From contig JAHQWY010000004.1 of NCBI GenBank assembly GCA_029856445.1, positions 1 to 33,839 on the forward strand: a DNA stretch of 33,839 nt. The letters run 5' to 3'. Shown one piece after another: positions 19,398-28,890 of this stretch. The notes under the pieces are model-generated. The model ran no database searches and had not been told where the DNA came from. It saw nothing but the letters and a program-made list of their open reading frames with translations. Each line of letters opens with the position of its first letter. Positions within the stretch are counted from its first letter, which is position 1. The position numbers and the translations under genes are program-made. The DNA is from Promethearchaeia archaeon (GTDB lineage Archaea; Asgardarchaeota; Lokiarchaeia; Sigyniarchaeales; SOKP01).

Positions 19398-20366
19398 ATG
19401 AGTTCACAAAAAGAGATTGAAAAATCTAAGATTTATGGAGAAAAACAGAAAGTTAGATTATATAAAATAAAACATTTCATCTTTGATTTTGGAGGAGTAT
19501 TAATTGAAAAAACGTTTGTATTAAAAAATTTACTTGATATACTTGAAGCAGATTTGAATGTTACTCTTCCTCGATTAGAAAATTCATATATCAGAAAAGT
19601 CAGGCGTAATTTAAGTTCTGGGAGAATTTCATCAAAAGAATTCTTAGAAAATATTCTAAATAAATTCTATTATCCATTTCAGAAAGTTGATGGAGCCCTA
19701 CCCCCTAAAAAAGTAAATTGTGAGTATTATGTGGAATTGTGGTTTGACTTATATTCACAAGTCACACATTTCTCCTCAGATATGGCAGAAATAATTGAAC
19801 GGCTGCATCAAGCAGGATATACAGTTAGTTTAATGTCAAATACTCACGATATTCATGCTAAATCCAATATGTTAAAGGGATTTTATGATACATTTGATCA
19901 TGTTTTCCTTTCAAATGAAATCGGTTTTATCAAACCAGATATGGAGAAATATAAATATGTTATGAAAAAATTAGATACATCCCCAAAAAAATGCGTATTT
20001 ATCGATGATAAAATCAAAAATCTAGTTCCTGCAAGAGAATTAGGTATTATAGTAATTAGGTTTGAGTCATTTGAGAAATTTAAAAAAACTTTGAACGAAT
20101 TAGGAATAGGAGATATAAGTAAGGATTTACGACAAGAAATAAAGCAAAAATATAAAAAATACAAGAAGACGAAAAAGGATTATAAAAAGGCTAAAAAAGA
20201 ATATAAAAAAGCCAAGAAAGAGTACTTAAAGAAGAAAAGCAAATCTCTCAAAAGAAGATTAGAATTTCAACGAAAAAGAGCAAAATATCATAAATTAAAA
20301 TCTAAGTATAAAAAGGAACGAGAAATTAAAAAAGATGAACTTGTAAGCAAGATTAGGATTAGTTGA
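19398..20366 (+). CDS. HAD-superfamily hydrolase with Lys-rich coiled C-terminal tail
   Basis: HFIFDFGGVLIE, SLMSNTHDIHA, LSNEIGFIKPDMEKYKYVM, CVFIDDKIKNLVPARELGI; tail KKYKKTKKDYKKAKKEYKKAKKEYLKKK... Confidence 0.85.
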   Translation: MSSQKEIEKSKIYGEKQKVRLYKIKHFIFDFGGVLIEKTFVLKNLLDILEADLNVTLPRLENSYIRKVRRNLSSGRISSKEFLENILNKFYYPFQKVDGALPPKKVNCEYYVELWFDLYSQVTHFSSDMAEIIERLHQAGYTVSLMSNTHDIHAKSNMLKGFYDTFDHVFLSNEIGFIKPDMEKYKYVMKKLDTSPKKCVFIDDKIKNLVPARELGIIVIRFESFEKFKKTLNELGIGDISKDLRQEIKQKYKKYKKTKKDYKKAKKEYKKAKKEYLKKKSKSLKRRLEFQRKRAKYHKLKSKYKKEREIKKDELVSKIRIS

Positions 20367-20381
20367 AGGTTTTTGAAAAAT

Positions 20382-21488
20382 TTAATTTTCCCCTTCCTTT
20401 TCTTCTCCTTTGTTGAAATCTTCTACTTTTTGCATTATTGACTCAGATGGTGTTGGAGTTAAAGGTATCTTTTCATACACCTCTATAAATTTAACATCAT
20501 CAATCTCTTCAGCCATGTGAGATTGTAGATCCATAGCTAGGCCAAATTTAAGATATGTTAAGTTCTGGAAAAGAAACATTTTTGGAATAGTAATCTCAAG
20601 AGTTTTATTCTTAGGAATATAACTAACTTGAAAATCAGAAATATTTTCAGCAGGGATTCCTTTGTTAATCATAAAGTATTCTATTTTCTCATTGAAATCG
20701 TCTATTTTATCAATGATTTCTAAATTATAATCTACACTCTGTCCAGCTAATGGATGATTATAATCTATAATAACTCTCCCCTGTACAACATTTGTTACAG
20801 TCCCTCTTTGCATTTGACCTTGAGTTTGCTTAACAAATTCTTGGCCGATTTCTGGATTTTTTCCCTCGTTTAATCTTCTAAATTTAGCTATTCCTATTCT
20901 TTCAATTTTTTGAGGATCTCTCTTTCCATACGCTTTAGAGGGAGGAATTCTTACTGATCTTTTTTCAAAATATTTCATTTCTTTAATAAATTCAGTAAGT
21001 CCCTCGTTTAAAAATCCCGGTTTACCGACGATTACAAACTCAGGAGTGTACATCCCTTGTTTTGCTTTATTTTCATCATATATACCTGCCTTTTTCGCAT
21101 CTTCTTCAGAAGAAACCCTAAAGATAGTACCTTTTTGAGTACGACCCGTTATTTTTATTAAGATGAAATCTCCTTCTTCAACTTCTTTTCCTTGTAATTT
21201 TTCTTTCTTCTCTTCTAATTTTTTTAATTCCTCTTGTGCTTTTTCTTCTTCTTTTTTCTCTATAGCTTCTTCCTTTATTAACTCAGCTGAATCATCTTTA
21301 GTAGATTCATTCAATAAGTTTTTAGCATTTTCAACTAATTTTTCAGCAGTTGCTTTCCCAATACCCTTAAGGGTAGTTAACTCATCAATATTTGCATTTG
21401 CGAGTTTTTCAACAGAATCTATGCCTGCTTCTTTAAGCGTATCTTCTTTCTTACCTACTCCTTTTACGTCACTCAAATTAAAATTCAT
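20382..21488 (-). CDS. Long-type archaeal FKBP peptidyl-prolyl isomerase with N-terminal helix-hairpin-helix domain
   Basis: N-terminal VKGVGKKEDTLKEAGIDSVEKLANANIDELTTLKGIGKATAEKL; then charged linker; then FKBP/SlyD-like region with PPSKAYGKRDP and VQGRVIIDYNHPLAGQSVDYNLEI. Confidence 0.9.
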   Translation of the reverse strand: MNFNLSDVKGVGKKEDTLKEAGIDSVEKLANANIDELTTLKGIGKATAEKLVENAKNLLNESTKDDSAELIKEEAIEKKEEEKAQEELKKLEEKKEKLQGKEVEEGDFILIKITGRTQKGTIFRVSSEEDAKKAGIYDENKAKQGMYTPEFVIVGKPGFLNEGLTEFIKEMKYFEKRSVRIPPSKAYGKRDPQKIERIGIAKFRRLNEGKNPEIGQEFVKQTQGQMQRGTVTNVVQGRVIIDYNHPLAGQSVDYNLEIIDKIDDFNEKIEYFMINKGIPAENISDFQVSYIPKNKTLEITIPKMFLFQNLTYLKFGLAMDLQSHMAEEIDDVKFIEVYEKIPLTPTPSESIMQKVEDFNKGEEKEGEN

Positions 21489-21583
21489 AATTAACCCATA
21501 ATATTAAATTCAAAGATTTAGAATAAAGAGTTGGATTCTTAAATATTTAATTACTTTTAGATTTTTCTAATTTTAAATTTCTA

Positions 21584-22696
21584 TTATGATACTGGTTCGT
21601 ACAGAATTCCTAAAGATTTTGCATATCTTTTTACCTCTAGTATTTCTTGTGAAGTAGGCCTTCTATTTATTTCTGAGAATTGATAAGCCTTGTACTGAGG
21701 ATGATATTGTCCCATAATATTCACAACAGCTTTTGGGATTTCTTTAGCTACAAAATCTAATATAGGTTTTGAACAACATTCTATATGTTCAGGCATTACA
21801 AGATGACGAATTATTATTTCACCACTACCATCATCATGAATTCTTTTATGATTACGAGAAATAATATCAAAATAGTTATCTATACCAGAATATTTTTTAG
21901 CACATTTATTATTTCCATACTTCCAGTCTGGCAACCAAAAATCCATCAAATCAATGATTAAAGATAAGGCCTTGTTAGATAAAAAGAAATTTGAATTCCA
22001 CAATTGAGTGATATTACATGTTTGATGATTTAGGCTTCCTATTATTGTATGGATATTTGGAATTGGATCTCCTCCAACATAATTTATGTTAATTGCTCCT
22101 TTATCAACTAGTTTATCTGCAATAGTAGCTAATTTTTTAACATCAACTTTTTGAGCGATATCATCAAGATTTCGTTTCCCCTTCCATGATTGAGAAATAT
22201 CATAATTTTGACAGAAAACACAGCCAAAATTACATCCCTGGAAAAAAATTGTACCACTAGGGATTAAAGGTGCCTCCTCACCCATATGTAGAAATGCTGA
22301 AGATACATATGAATCTTTAGTAATTAAACAATATCCTTTTTGTCCATCAATCCTATTGACTTCACATTTACGTTCACAAAAAATACAACTTTCAAGATAT
22401 TTATTCGCAATAGTTTCTGCTAAATGTATATAAGAAGGAGAGGAAGTTTTACGATATTTAATTCTTTCAGTGTCTTCCTCTATCAATTCATTAAATTCCA
22501 GAGATTTTTCATGTAAAAGTATTTCAAGATGTTCTAAAGAATCATTTGGACTAAAATCACATTCGATAGTTTTAGCAATCAAATATCTTGCTATTTCATC
22601 CCCATCAATGATCCCTCGGTACCTAGAAAAACGTCTAAGAATTTCCTTATTTTGCCAAACAGACATGGAATCTGGTCTTAGAACTCTAAAAACCAT
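21584..22696 (-). CDS. Radical SAM protein, PflA/PflX-like (COG1313-type)
   Basis: CIFCERKCEVNRIDGQKGYC, IFFQGCNFGCVFCQNYDIS (CxxxCxxC context), NYVGGDPIPNIHTI, DFWLPDWKYG. Confidence 0.88.
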   Translation of the reverse strand: MVFRVLRPDSMSVWQNKEILRRFSRYRGIIDGDEIARYLIAKTIECDFSPNDSLEHLEILLHEKSLEFNELIEEDTERIKYRKTSSPSYIHLAETIANKYLESCIFCERKCEVNRIDGQKGYCLITKDSYVSSAFLHMGEEAPLIPSGTIFFQGCNFGCVFCQNYDISQSWKGKRNLDDIAQKVDVKKLATIADKLVDKGAININYVGGDPIPNIHTIIGSLNHQTCNITQLWNSNFFLSNKALSLIIDLMDFWLPDWKYGNNKCAKKYSGIDNYFDIISRNHKRIHDDGSGEIIIRHLVMPEHIECCSKPILDFVAKEIPKAVVNIMGQYHPQYKAYQFSEINRRPTSQEILEVKRYAKSLGILYEPVS

Positions 22697-22721
22697 AATA
22701 TAAGTTAGATAAATTAATTAA

Positions 22722-23453
22722 TTAAACCTCGAAAGATAACCATTCAATAATATTAGTTAAAAATTTTAAATTGTCACCTGCATCAAGTCCGAAATCTCCA
22801 TCCTCAGTAAGCCAATCAGAGGAACCAATAGTCACACATCTCCCTTCATAAAACTCAGAAACAGCACAAATAGGTACAGGACCAAGTGCACTGACTTCAT
22901 CATCAATATAATATTTAAATTCTGATTTTTCTGAAGTTATTATTATATCATCTACATCTTCTTCCGAAATTGTAAAGAATGTACAATTGGGTAAAACTAA
23001 CTCTGTAATTCCCTCTGTAATTGGGTGATTGAATAACTCAGTTATTAATAGATTTCTTTTCTTCACTAGAAAGTTAGAGGGGGCTTCATGAATGATGCCA
23101 TTCCAAAACCTTCGAACTCCTGTTACCTTATACAGGACTCTAATTGATCCTTGTTTCATTGGTATATCTCTATCTCCTCCATCTCCACTTGTTAAAAAAA
23201 GTCCCCCACCTTCACCAATGAATCTTTTAACAGCTTTTAATTCAGTCTGTGTGAATTTATCATCCTTTCCATTTTGAGTATGTTGAATATTTCCTATAAA
23301 TAAAATATCAAAATCTTCAAGCATATCAAAATCTATCGGTCCCTCATTTTTATCAATGTAATCTATTTCATAATCATCTTCATCTAAGGAAAATTCTGGA
23401 AATTCTTCTATTTTTTCTCTGTGGGATAAATCTACTAATATTTTGTAGCTCAA
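22722..23453 (-). CDS. GATase-like/GIFT (IFT52-like) domain protein
   Basis: DILFIGNIQHTQNGKDDKFTQTELKAVKRFIGEGGGLFLTSGDGGDRD ... HPITEGI resembles the GIFT/DUF4350 type fold. Confidence 0.5.
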   Translation of the reverse strand: MSYKILVDLSHREKIEEFPEFSLDEDDYEIDYIDKNEGPIDFDMLEDFDILFIGNIQHTQNGKDDKFTQTELKAVKRFIGEGGGLFLTSGDGGDRDIPMKQGSIRVLYKVTGVRRFWNGIIHEAPSNFLVKKRNLLITELFNHPITEGITELVLPNCTFFTISEEDVDDIIITSEKSEFKYYIDDEVSALGPVPICAVSEFYEGRCVTIGSSDWLTEDGDFGLDAGDNLKFLTNIIEWLSFEV

Positions 23454-23710
23454 TTTGTTGTCACCCTAAATCCCAATTTCGGTTCTACTTATTCTAGTCT
23501 TATTCGTTTATTCTTAGTTCTTACACGAGGTTTTTCTATCTTAAGATAAAGTAATTAACTTTTATAAACGTATGTAATAATTATAATTTTGTTTATTATA
23601 ATACTAATTTCTAATTTTCTTTTTTAAATTTTATTAAAAAAGAATATAGAACATAAAATTTAAATAAAAGGAGAGTAAATTAATAAGGGTTTATTATCTA
23701 AATGACAACT

Positions 23711-24406
23711 TTATATGGGTATAAACTCACGTTCAGCTGGTCCCTCTTTTTTGACAACAGCAATGTCTATCCCATTCCCTGATGCCATATCTCGAATAAT
23801 ACTGGAGCTAACAGCTTTTTTTATGATTTCCTTACCCTCTTTAATAATTAAATTATCTTTATATTTAGCTTCTAAAACACCATAAGAAAAATTTTGACCA
23901 CTACCTACAGCACAAAATTTTTCTGGGAGTATTGAGCCATAGGCTCCTATTTGTAAAAGGCTAGGACCCTCATTTTCCGTGACTCCACCTAAGATAAGTC
24001 CAACTTCAAAAGGAAACATTTTATTGGAATATAATATATTTGATAAAAGTTTTCCTGCAGATTTTACCATTATGGGCTTATTATCATGTGCCAGTTGATA
24101 TATTGTGGTTTCTGCACGCAAAACATCCACAAGGTATTGTGCATCAGCAACGCCTCCCGCAATGGTCATCCAGAGATGATCTTGGATCATATGAAGTTTT
24201 TTGGAGGTTTTACTTGCTACAAAATAAGCCATTGATGCTCTTTTATCTGTTCCTAAGATAACAGCATCCTTACAAATTAAACCAACTGTAGTAGTACCAG
24301 TTTTAAAAGTTTTTGATTCAAAATTGTCTTCTTGATTTGGTATCTTATTAATTTCTAATCCATATTTCTTCAAAAACTCATAATTTAATTTTTCTTCATT
24401 CCTCAT
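23711..24406 (-). CDS. psmB: 20S proteasome beta subunit
   Basis: Propeptide followed by TGTTTVGLICKDAVILGTDKRAS; IAGGVADAQYLVD; GSGQNFSYGVLEAKY. Confidence 0.94.
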   Translation of the reverse strand: MRNEEKLNYEFLKKYGLEINKIPNQEDNFESKTFKTGTTTVGLICKDAVILGTDKRASMAYFVASKTSKKLHMIQDHLWMTIAGGVADAQYLVDVLRAETTIYQLAHDNKPIMVKSAGKLLSNILYSNKMFPFEVGLILGGVTENEGPSLLQIGAYGSILPEKFCAVGSGQNFSYGVLEAKYKDNLIIKEGKEIIKKAVSSSIIRDMASGNGIDIAVVKKEGPAEREFIPI

Positions 24407-24500
24407 AATTTCATTAAAGAACTTATAATTTAATAAATTTCCTCTAATTTAATATAAATACTAGTTCATAATATTAAGTTTAAAGATGTGATTGTTTAGA

Positions 24501-25679
24501 ATGTATGATGTAGTAATTTCAGGTGCGGGACCCGCAGGATCAAAATGTGCTGAAGTCCTTGCTAAGGAAGGATACAAGGTTGCTTTAATAGAAAGAAATA
24601 CTGAGTGGCGAAAACCCTGTGGGGGTGCTATAAGCTCAAGAGTATTAAAATATTACCCTCAGTTACGTAATTTGAATTTGCTGCCTATTACAGGAATAAG
24701 TATGTATTCAGGAGATTATTATCAATTAAAATATTCATGGAAAGATATAAGAGAACCATCTTATACAGTAGATAGATTAGAATTTGATAATGTTATAAGG
24801 GACATAGCAGTAGATGCGGGAGTTGAGCTTTTTGATAAAAATTTATCTTTTGATTTTTTGTATAAACAACATCATAAAATTGGTGTAAAGACTAAACACA
24901 ATAATGAAATTAAAGAATATTTAGGAAAGATTATAATAATCGCTGATGGAATGGGCTCTAAGTTGGCCATCAAATCTGGAATGAGAAATAAATGGAAGAT
25001 CGATGAAATAGGGTTATGTAAATGTGCTATTATGGAGGGAATGAATTACCTTGATAAAACCTCAATATCACTTTTCTTTCGAAAATATAAAGGATATAAT
25101 TGGATTTTCCCTTTAGATGAAAAACGTTTCAATATCGGATGTGGTACTTGGTTAGAGACGAATCGCATATATAATATAAATCAAGTGTATGAAAATTTTC
25201 TAAATGATCCTTTTCTAGAGAAATTTTTTCCAAATAGGGATTTTAAAGAAATATGGAGGGGATCTTATCCTTTACCAGCCTTAGGGGTGAAAGAAAACAG
25301 TCTTTTTAAAGACAACATTTTAATGATCGGGGATTCTGCTGGATTTGTGTCGCCTATTAGTGGTGAAGGGATATATGCAAGTATTGTATCTGGTCATATT
25401 GCTGGAGAAACAGCCATACTTGCTTTAGAAAACGATGATTTTACCAGCAACACATTAAAGAAATATAAATCTCATCAAAATATCAAAAAAATTAGAAGAA
25501 AGTTCAAAATAACCTCTTCAATGGTAGATTTTTTTTATGAAAATAATGGTAAAAATCTCTCTAATATGTTTTCTCTAGCTAAAACGGATAAAGATGTTAA
25601 TGAAATGGTAATTAACATGTTTTTATTTAACCAACCTCCTTCTAGAGAATTTCTTTTAAGACTAAAATCAATACCTTAA
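24501..25679 (+). CDS. Geranylgeranyl reductase family flavoprotein
   Basis: YDVVISGAGPAGSKCAEVLAKEGYKVALIER, KPCGGAIS, NIGCGTWL, ILMIGDSAGFVSPISGEGIYASIVSGHIAGE. Confidence 0.9.
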   Translation: MYDVVISGAGPAGSKCAEVLAKEGYKVALIERNTEWRKPCGGAISSRVLKYYPQLRNLNLLPITGISMYSGDYYQLKYSWKDIREPSYTVDRLEFDNVIRDIAVDAGVELFDKNLSFDFLYKQHHKIGVKTKHNNEIKEYLGKIIIIADGMGSKLAIKSGMRNKWKIDEIGLCKCAIMEGMNYLDKTSISLFFRKYKGYNWIFPLDEKRFNIGCGTWLETNRIYNINQVYENFLNDPFLEKFFPNRDFKEIWRGSYPLPALGVKENSLFKDNILMIGDSAGFVSPISGEGIYASIVSGHIAGETAILALENDDFTSNTLKKYKSHQNIKKIRRKFKITSSMVDFFYENNGKNLSNMFSLAKTDKDVNEMVINMFLFNQPPSREFLLRLKSIP

Positions 25680-25719
25680 AAACGATAGTTTTAAAATAAT
25701 TTTAAATAATATTTGTTAA

Positions 25720-26655
25720 ATGGTTGACTTATTTGGTTTATTATTTACATTTTATGCTGTATTTGTTTGGGCAATAGCGTCCCTTGTTTATAAAGCGGGA
25801 CTGCAGAAAACAGAACCTAAGGCAAATTTATTTTTTAGGCTATGTTGTGTATCTCTCGGTACTTTTATCTTTTCCTTGTTTTTTGGAAGTTACTATTTTT
25901 TCAGCAGTTTAACTAAAGTAGAGTTAGTTTGGTATTTAATAGCGTCTCTTATATCTGGTTTAAGTGTCACAGCTGGAGATTTACTTTACTACATGTCATT
26001 AAAGAAGATAGATGCTTCTCGTGCTTATCCTCTTGTTCAACTTTCACTTATCTTTATAATTCCATTTAGTATACTTTTTTTTGGTGATAAATTAAAAGTT
26101 TCAATAATTTTGGGGGGAATTTTTTTTCTGTCTAGTGTTTTTATATTAAGTTCTAAAGATAAAGTAAAAAAGAATGAGTTAAATGAAAATACGAAGGATA
26201 AGAACCATGAAGAAGTCATTATTGGAGCTTTATTTGCACTTGCTGCTGCCTTTTTATGGGCTATCGCAATTCTTTCATTTAACCAGGCAAGAATTCTCTC
26301 TGGTGATGTATTTATTACAAATTTTATAAGAGTCTTCATGGCTTGTATAATACTTTTTCCTGTTGGATTGTTCTTTCCTGTATATTACTCAGGTTTTAAA
26401 AAGCAAAATCGAAAACATTTAAAATCTTTTGTATTTATTGGAATCGCAGGAATATTATCATTGGGATTTGCGGATACATTGTATTATAAGGCAGTAGAAA
26501 TTAATGGGTTAATTTTAACATCATTAATTTCAATAAATACCCCTATATTAAACCAAATCTTTTCAATTCTATTTTTAAAAGAGAAATTTCGAAAAAAGTT
26601 TTTCATTGCTGTATGCTTGATAATAATAGGTAACTATTTTGTCCTATTTTTTTGA
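25720..26655 (+). CDS. EamA/DMT-family transporter
   Basis: Ten-TM pattern with duplicated halves; DASRAYPLVQLSLIFIIPFSILFFGDKL and NTPILNQIFSILFLKEKF. Confidence 0.85.
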   Translation: MVDLFGLLFTFYAVFVWAIASLVYKAGLQKTEPKANLFFRLCCVSLGTFIFSLFFGSYYFFSSLTKVELVWYLIASLISGLSVTAGDLLYYMSLKKIDASRAYPLVQLSLIFIIPFSILFFGDKLKVSIILGGIFFLSSVFILSSKDKVKKNELNENTKDKNHEEVIIGALFALAAAFLWAIAILSFNQARILSGDVFITNFIRVFMACIILFPVGLFFPVYYSGFKKQNRKHLKSFVFIGIAGILSLGFADTLYYKAVEINGLILTSLISINTPILNQIFSILFLKEKFRKKFFIAVCLIIIGNYFVLFF

Positions 26656-26793
26656 TTGAGGTAATATTAATTTAAAAGATTTTGGTTATTATCTGATATC
26701 TTAAATTCTAAAAAAATAAACAATAACATATAAAATTGAATAAAATTATTTAATTATTAAAATTCAATTTTCTAATTTTAAAATGAAAAGATT

Positions 26794-27459
26794 ATGATTA
26801 ATATTATACATAAGACTAAACTTCGAGCTGATAAATATATCTCTGGCTTCTTGGTAATATCATACATTACATTTGCATTATTTTTTAGAGTAGAAGCATT
26901 TTTGGTGTTGATAGTTTATCCTTTTGTAGCATTGTTTTTTTATGGAATTTTGAAGATTGTTAGTAGTGTTGACAAAAGAAATAGAGGAGATGGACATAAT
27001 CTTAATAGATTTTTACTTGGAATTATTTCAATATTCTTTTCATTAGCATTTTTATTTTTTATTATTAATCAACCTAATATTTCGTTTCTAACTATAATTA
27101 ATATCTCAGCTTTACCCATATTAATTGTAGGTTTTGCAGCTATAGTTAAAGGAAGATTTGTTAGTATTTATTCAAAAAAATGGCGTATACTTAATATTGG
27201 AATTGGGATAATAACTGTTGGTTTCTCAATCGAAGCTTTAATATCTTCATATTTTATTTATCAGAATTTGGCTTTATTTAATTTAATCTCCCTTTTTGTC
27301 ATTCTCTTTGCAAATATATTAAGTAGAGCTGCGTTATATTTAAGTGAGTATGGATTATCATTAATGCATCTAAGAAATTTTAAAATCTTCTTTTATATAA
27401 TCTCAGATTATTTGATATTTGTTAATCATGAAGGAAATCTTGTTTTAGAAAAATTTTAA
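26794..27459 (+). CDS. Polytopic membrane protein, unknown function
   Basis: 221-aa ORF with strongly hydrophobic segments; no family recognised. Confidence 0.55.
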   Translation: MINIIHKTKLRADKYISGFLVISYITFALFFRVEAFLVLIVYPFVALFFYGILKIVSSVDKRNRGDGHNLNRFLLGIISIFFSLAFLFFIINQPNISFLTIINISALPILIVGFAAIVKGRFVSIYSKKWRILNIGIGIITVGFSIEALISSYFIYQNLALFNLISLFVILFANILSRAALYLSEYGLSLMHLRNFKIFFYIISDYLIFVNHEGNLVLEKF

Positions 27460-27643
27460 CAGAAAAATATAGAAATTTTTCTCTTTAATTCTTTTTTATT
27501 ATTCTTGACTATGTTACAAATACTTCCAAAATTCACATTATTCAAATTTATAAATAATAAATAATAAACATTATATCAAACCATACTACTTAATTTAATG
27601 TATTATTATAAAAAAGTCTCAATAAATAAAAAACTGATTCAAC

Positions 27644-28756
27644 ATGACTGATATTCATTTTAATAAAGAGAAAGGCTCTCAATTAACATTATTTACTCCC
27701 GGACCCGTTCATATCCCCGAAAGAGTTTTAAAAGAATTAGCAAAACCAAACGATACTCATAGGTCTAAACCCTATTCAGAAATGCATCAAATTGCCATTG
27801 AAGGGCTTCAAAGATTATTATATACTAAAAGTGAGTGTTTATTAGCAACTTCAAGTGCAACAGGTGTTATGGAAGCATGTGTTAGAAATTTAATTAATGA
27901 CGGTGAAAACGCATTATTCTTATCAATTGGAGCCTTTGGTGATAGATGGTATGATATTGGAATATCAAATGGTAAAAATGCTATAAAAGAAGGAGTTGAA
28001 TGGGGTCATGCTATTACTAGTGAGTTCATTAAAGAAATAATGGATAGAGAGACCTATTCCGTAGTTTTTATTCAAGCAAATGAAACCTCTACAGGTGTAT
28101 ATAATCCTATTGATAAAGTAGTTCCTGCAATAAAAGATTACGGCTCATTGGTGTGTGTAGATGCAACTTCTTCAATGGCAGGTATTAAAGTTGAAGTTGA
28201 TAAATTAGGAATCGATGTTTGTTTAGCTTCAGTCCAGAAATGTTTTGCCTTACCTCCAGGACTAGCTGTTTGTTCTGTATCAGATGCAGCTTTCGAAAAA
28301 GCAGAAAAAGTAAAAAATAGAGGATTCTATTTCGATTTTATTGGAATGAAGAAAAGTAATGCAAAGCATCAAACTCCAGCTACACCAGCTATCCCACAAA
28401 TAAGAGGATTAACGGCTCAATTAGATTATATATTAAATGAAGAAGGTTTGGAGAAAAGATTTGAAAGACATGAACAACTTGGAAAACGAACACGGAAATG
28501 GGTTCACGAGATGAATCTTGAAATGTTTCCTGAGAAGGGATATGAATCAAATACAGTGTCAACTATAAATAACTCATTAAATCTTGATATTCCAAAGATG
28601 GTTTCAATGCTTTTAGGGAAAGGGTATAGAATTGTCAATGGATATGGAAATCTTGTAAATAAAACGTTCCGAATTGGCCATATGGGAGAAATAACACTTA
28701 ACGACCTTGAAAAAATGTTAAAAATTCTTTCTGAAATAATAAACGAGTTAAAATAA
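27644..28756 (+). CDS. Class V aminotransferase (serine-pyruvate/alanine-glyoxylate type)
   Basis: LFTPGPVHIPERVLKEL, HRSKPYSEMH, VDATSSMAGIKVEVDKLGIDVCLASVQKCFALPPGLAV (PLP lysine), FRIGHMGEI. Confidence 0.93.
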   Translation: MTDIHFNKEKGSQLTLFTPGPVHIPERVLKELAKPNDTHRSKPYSEMHQIAIEGLQRLLYTKSECLLATSSATGVMEACVRNLINDGENALFLSIGAFGDRWYDIGISNGKNAIKEGVEWGHAITSEFIKEIMDRETYSVVFIQANETSTGVYNPIDKVVPAIKDYGSLVCVDATSSMAGIKVEVDKLGIDVCLASVQKCFALPPGLAVCSVSDAAFEKAEKVKNRGFYFDFIGMKKSNAKHQTPATPAIPQIRGLTAQLDYILNEEGLEKRFERHEQLGKRTRKWVHEMNLEMFPEKGYESNTVSTINNSLNLDIPKMVSMLLGKGYRIVNGYGNLVNKTFRIGHMGEITLNDLEKMLKILSEIINELK

Positions 28757-28890
28757 TTTAAAATATCATCTTTTTTTATTAACTTTTTAAAGGAAAAAAA
28801 AGAATAAAGAAATATTAAAAATACTTCAAAATTCAATAAATATATGAAAAAAACAATACGATATACTTAAAATAAATCCATGTGATAAAG

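Noticed and set aside
21163-21501. 112-aa Ser/Phe-rich ORF on + strand
   Set aside because: Antisense of the E/K-rich FKBP linker, which naturally gives S/F-rich shadow frames.
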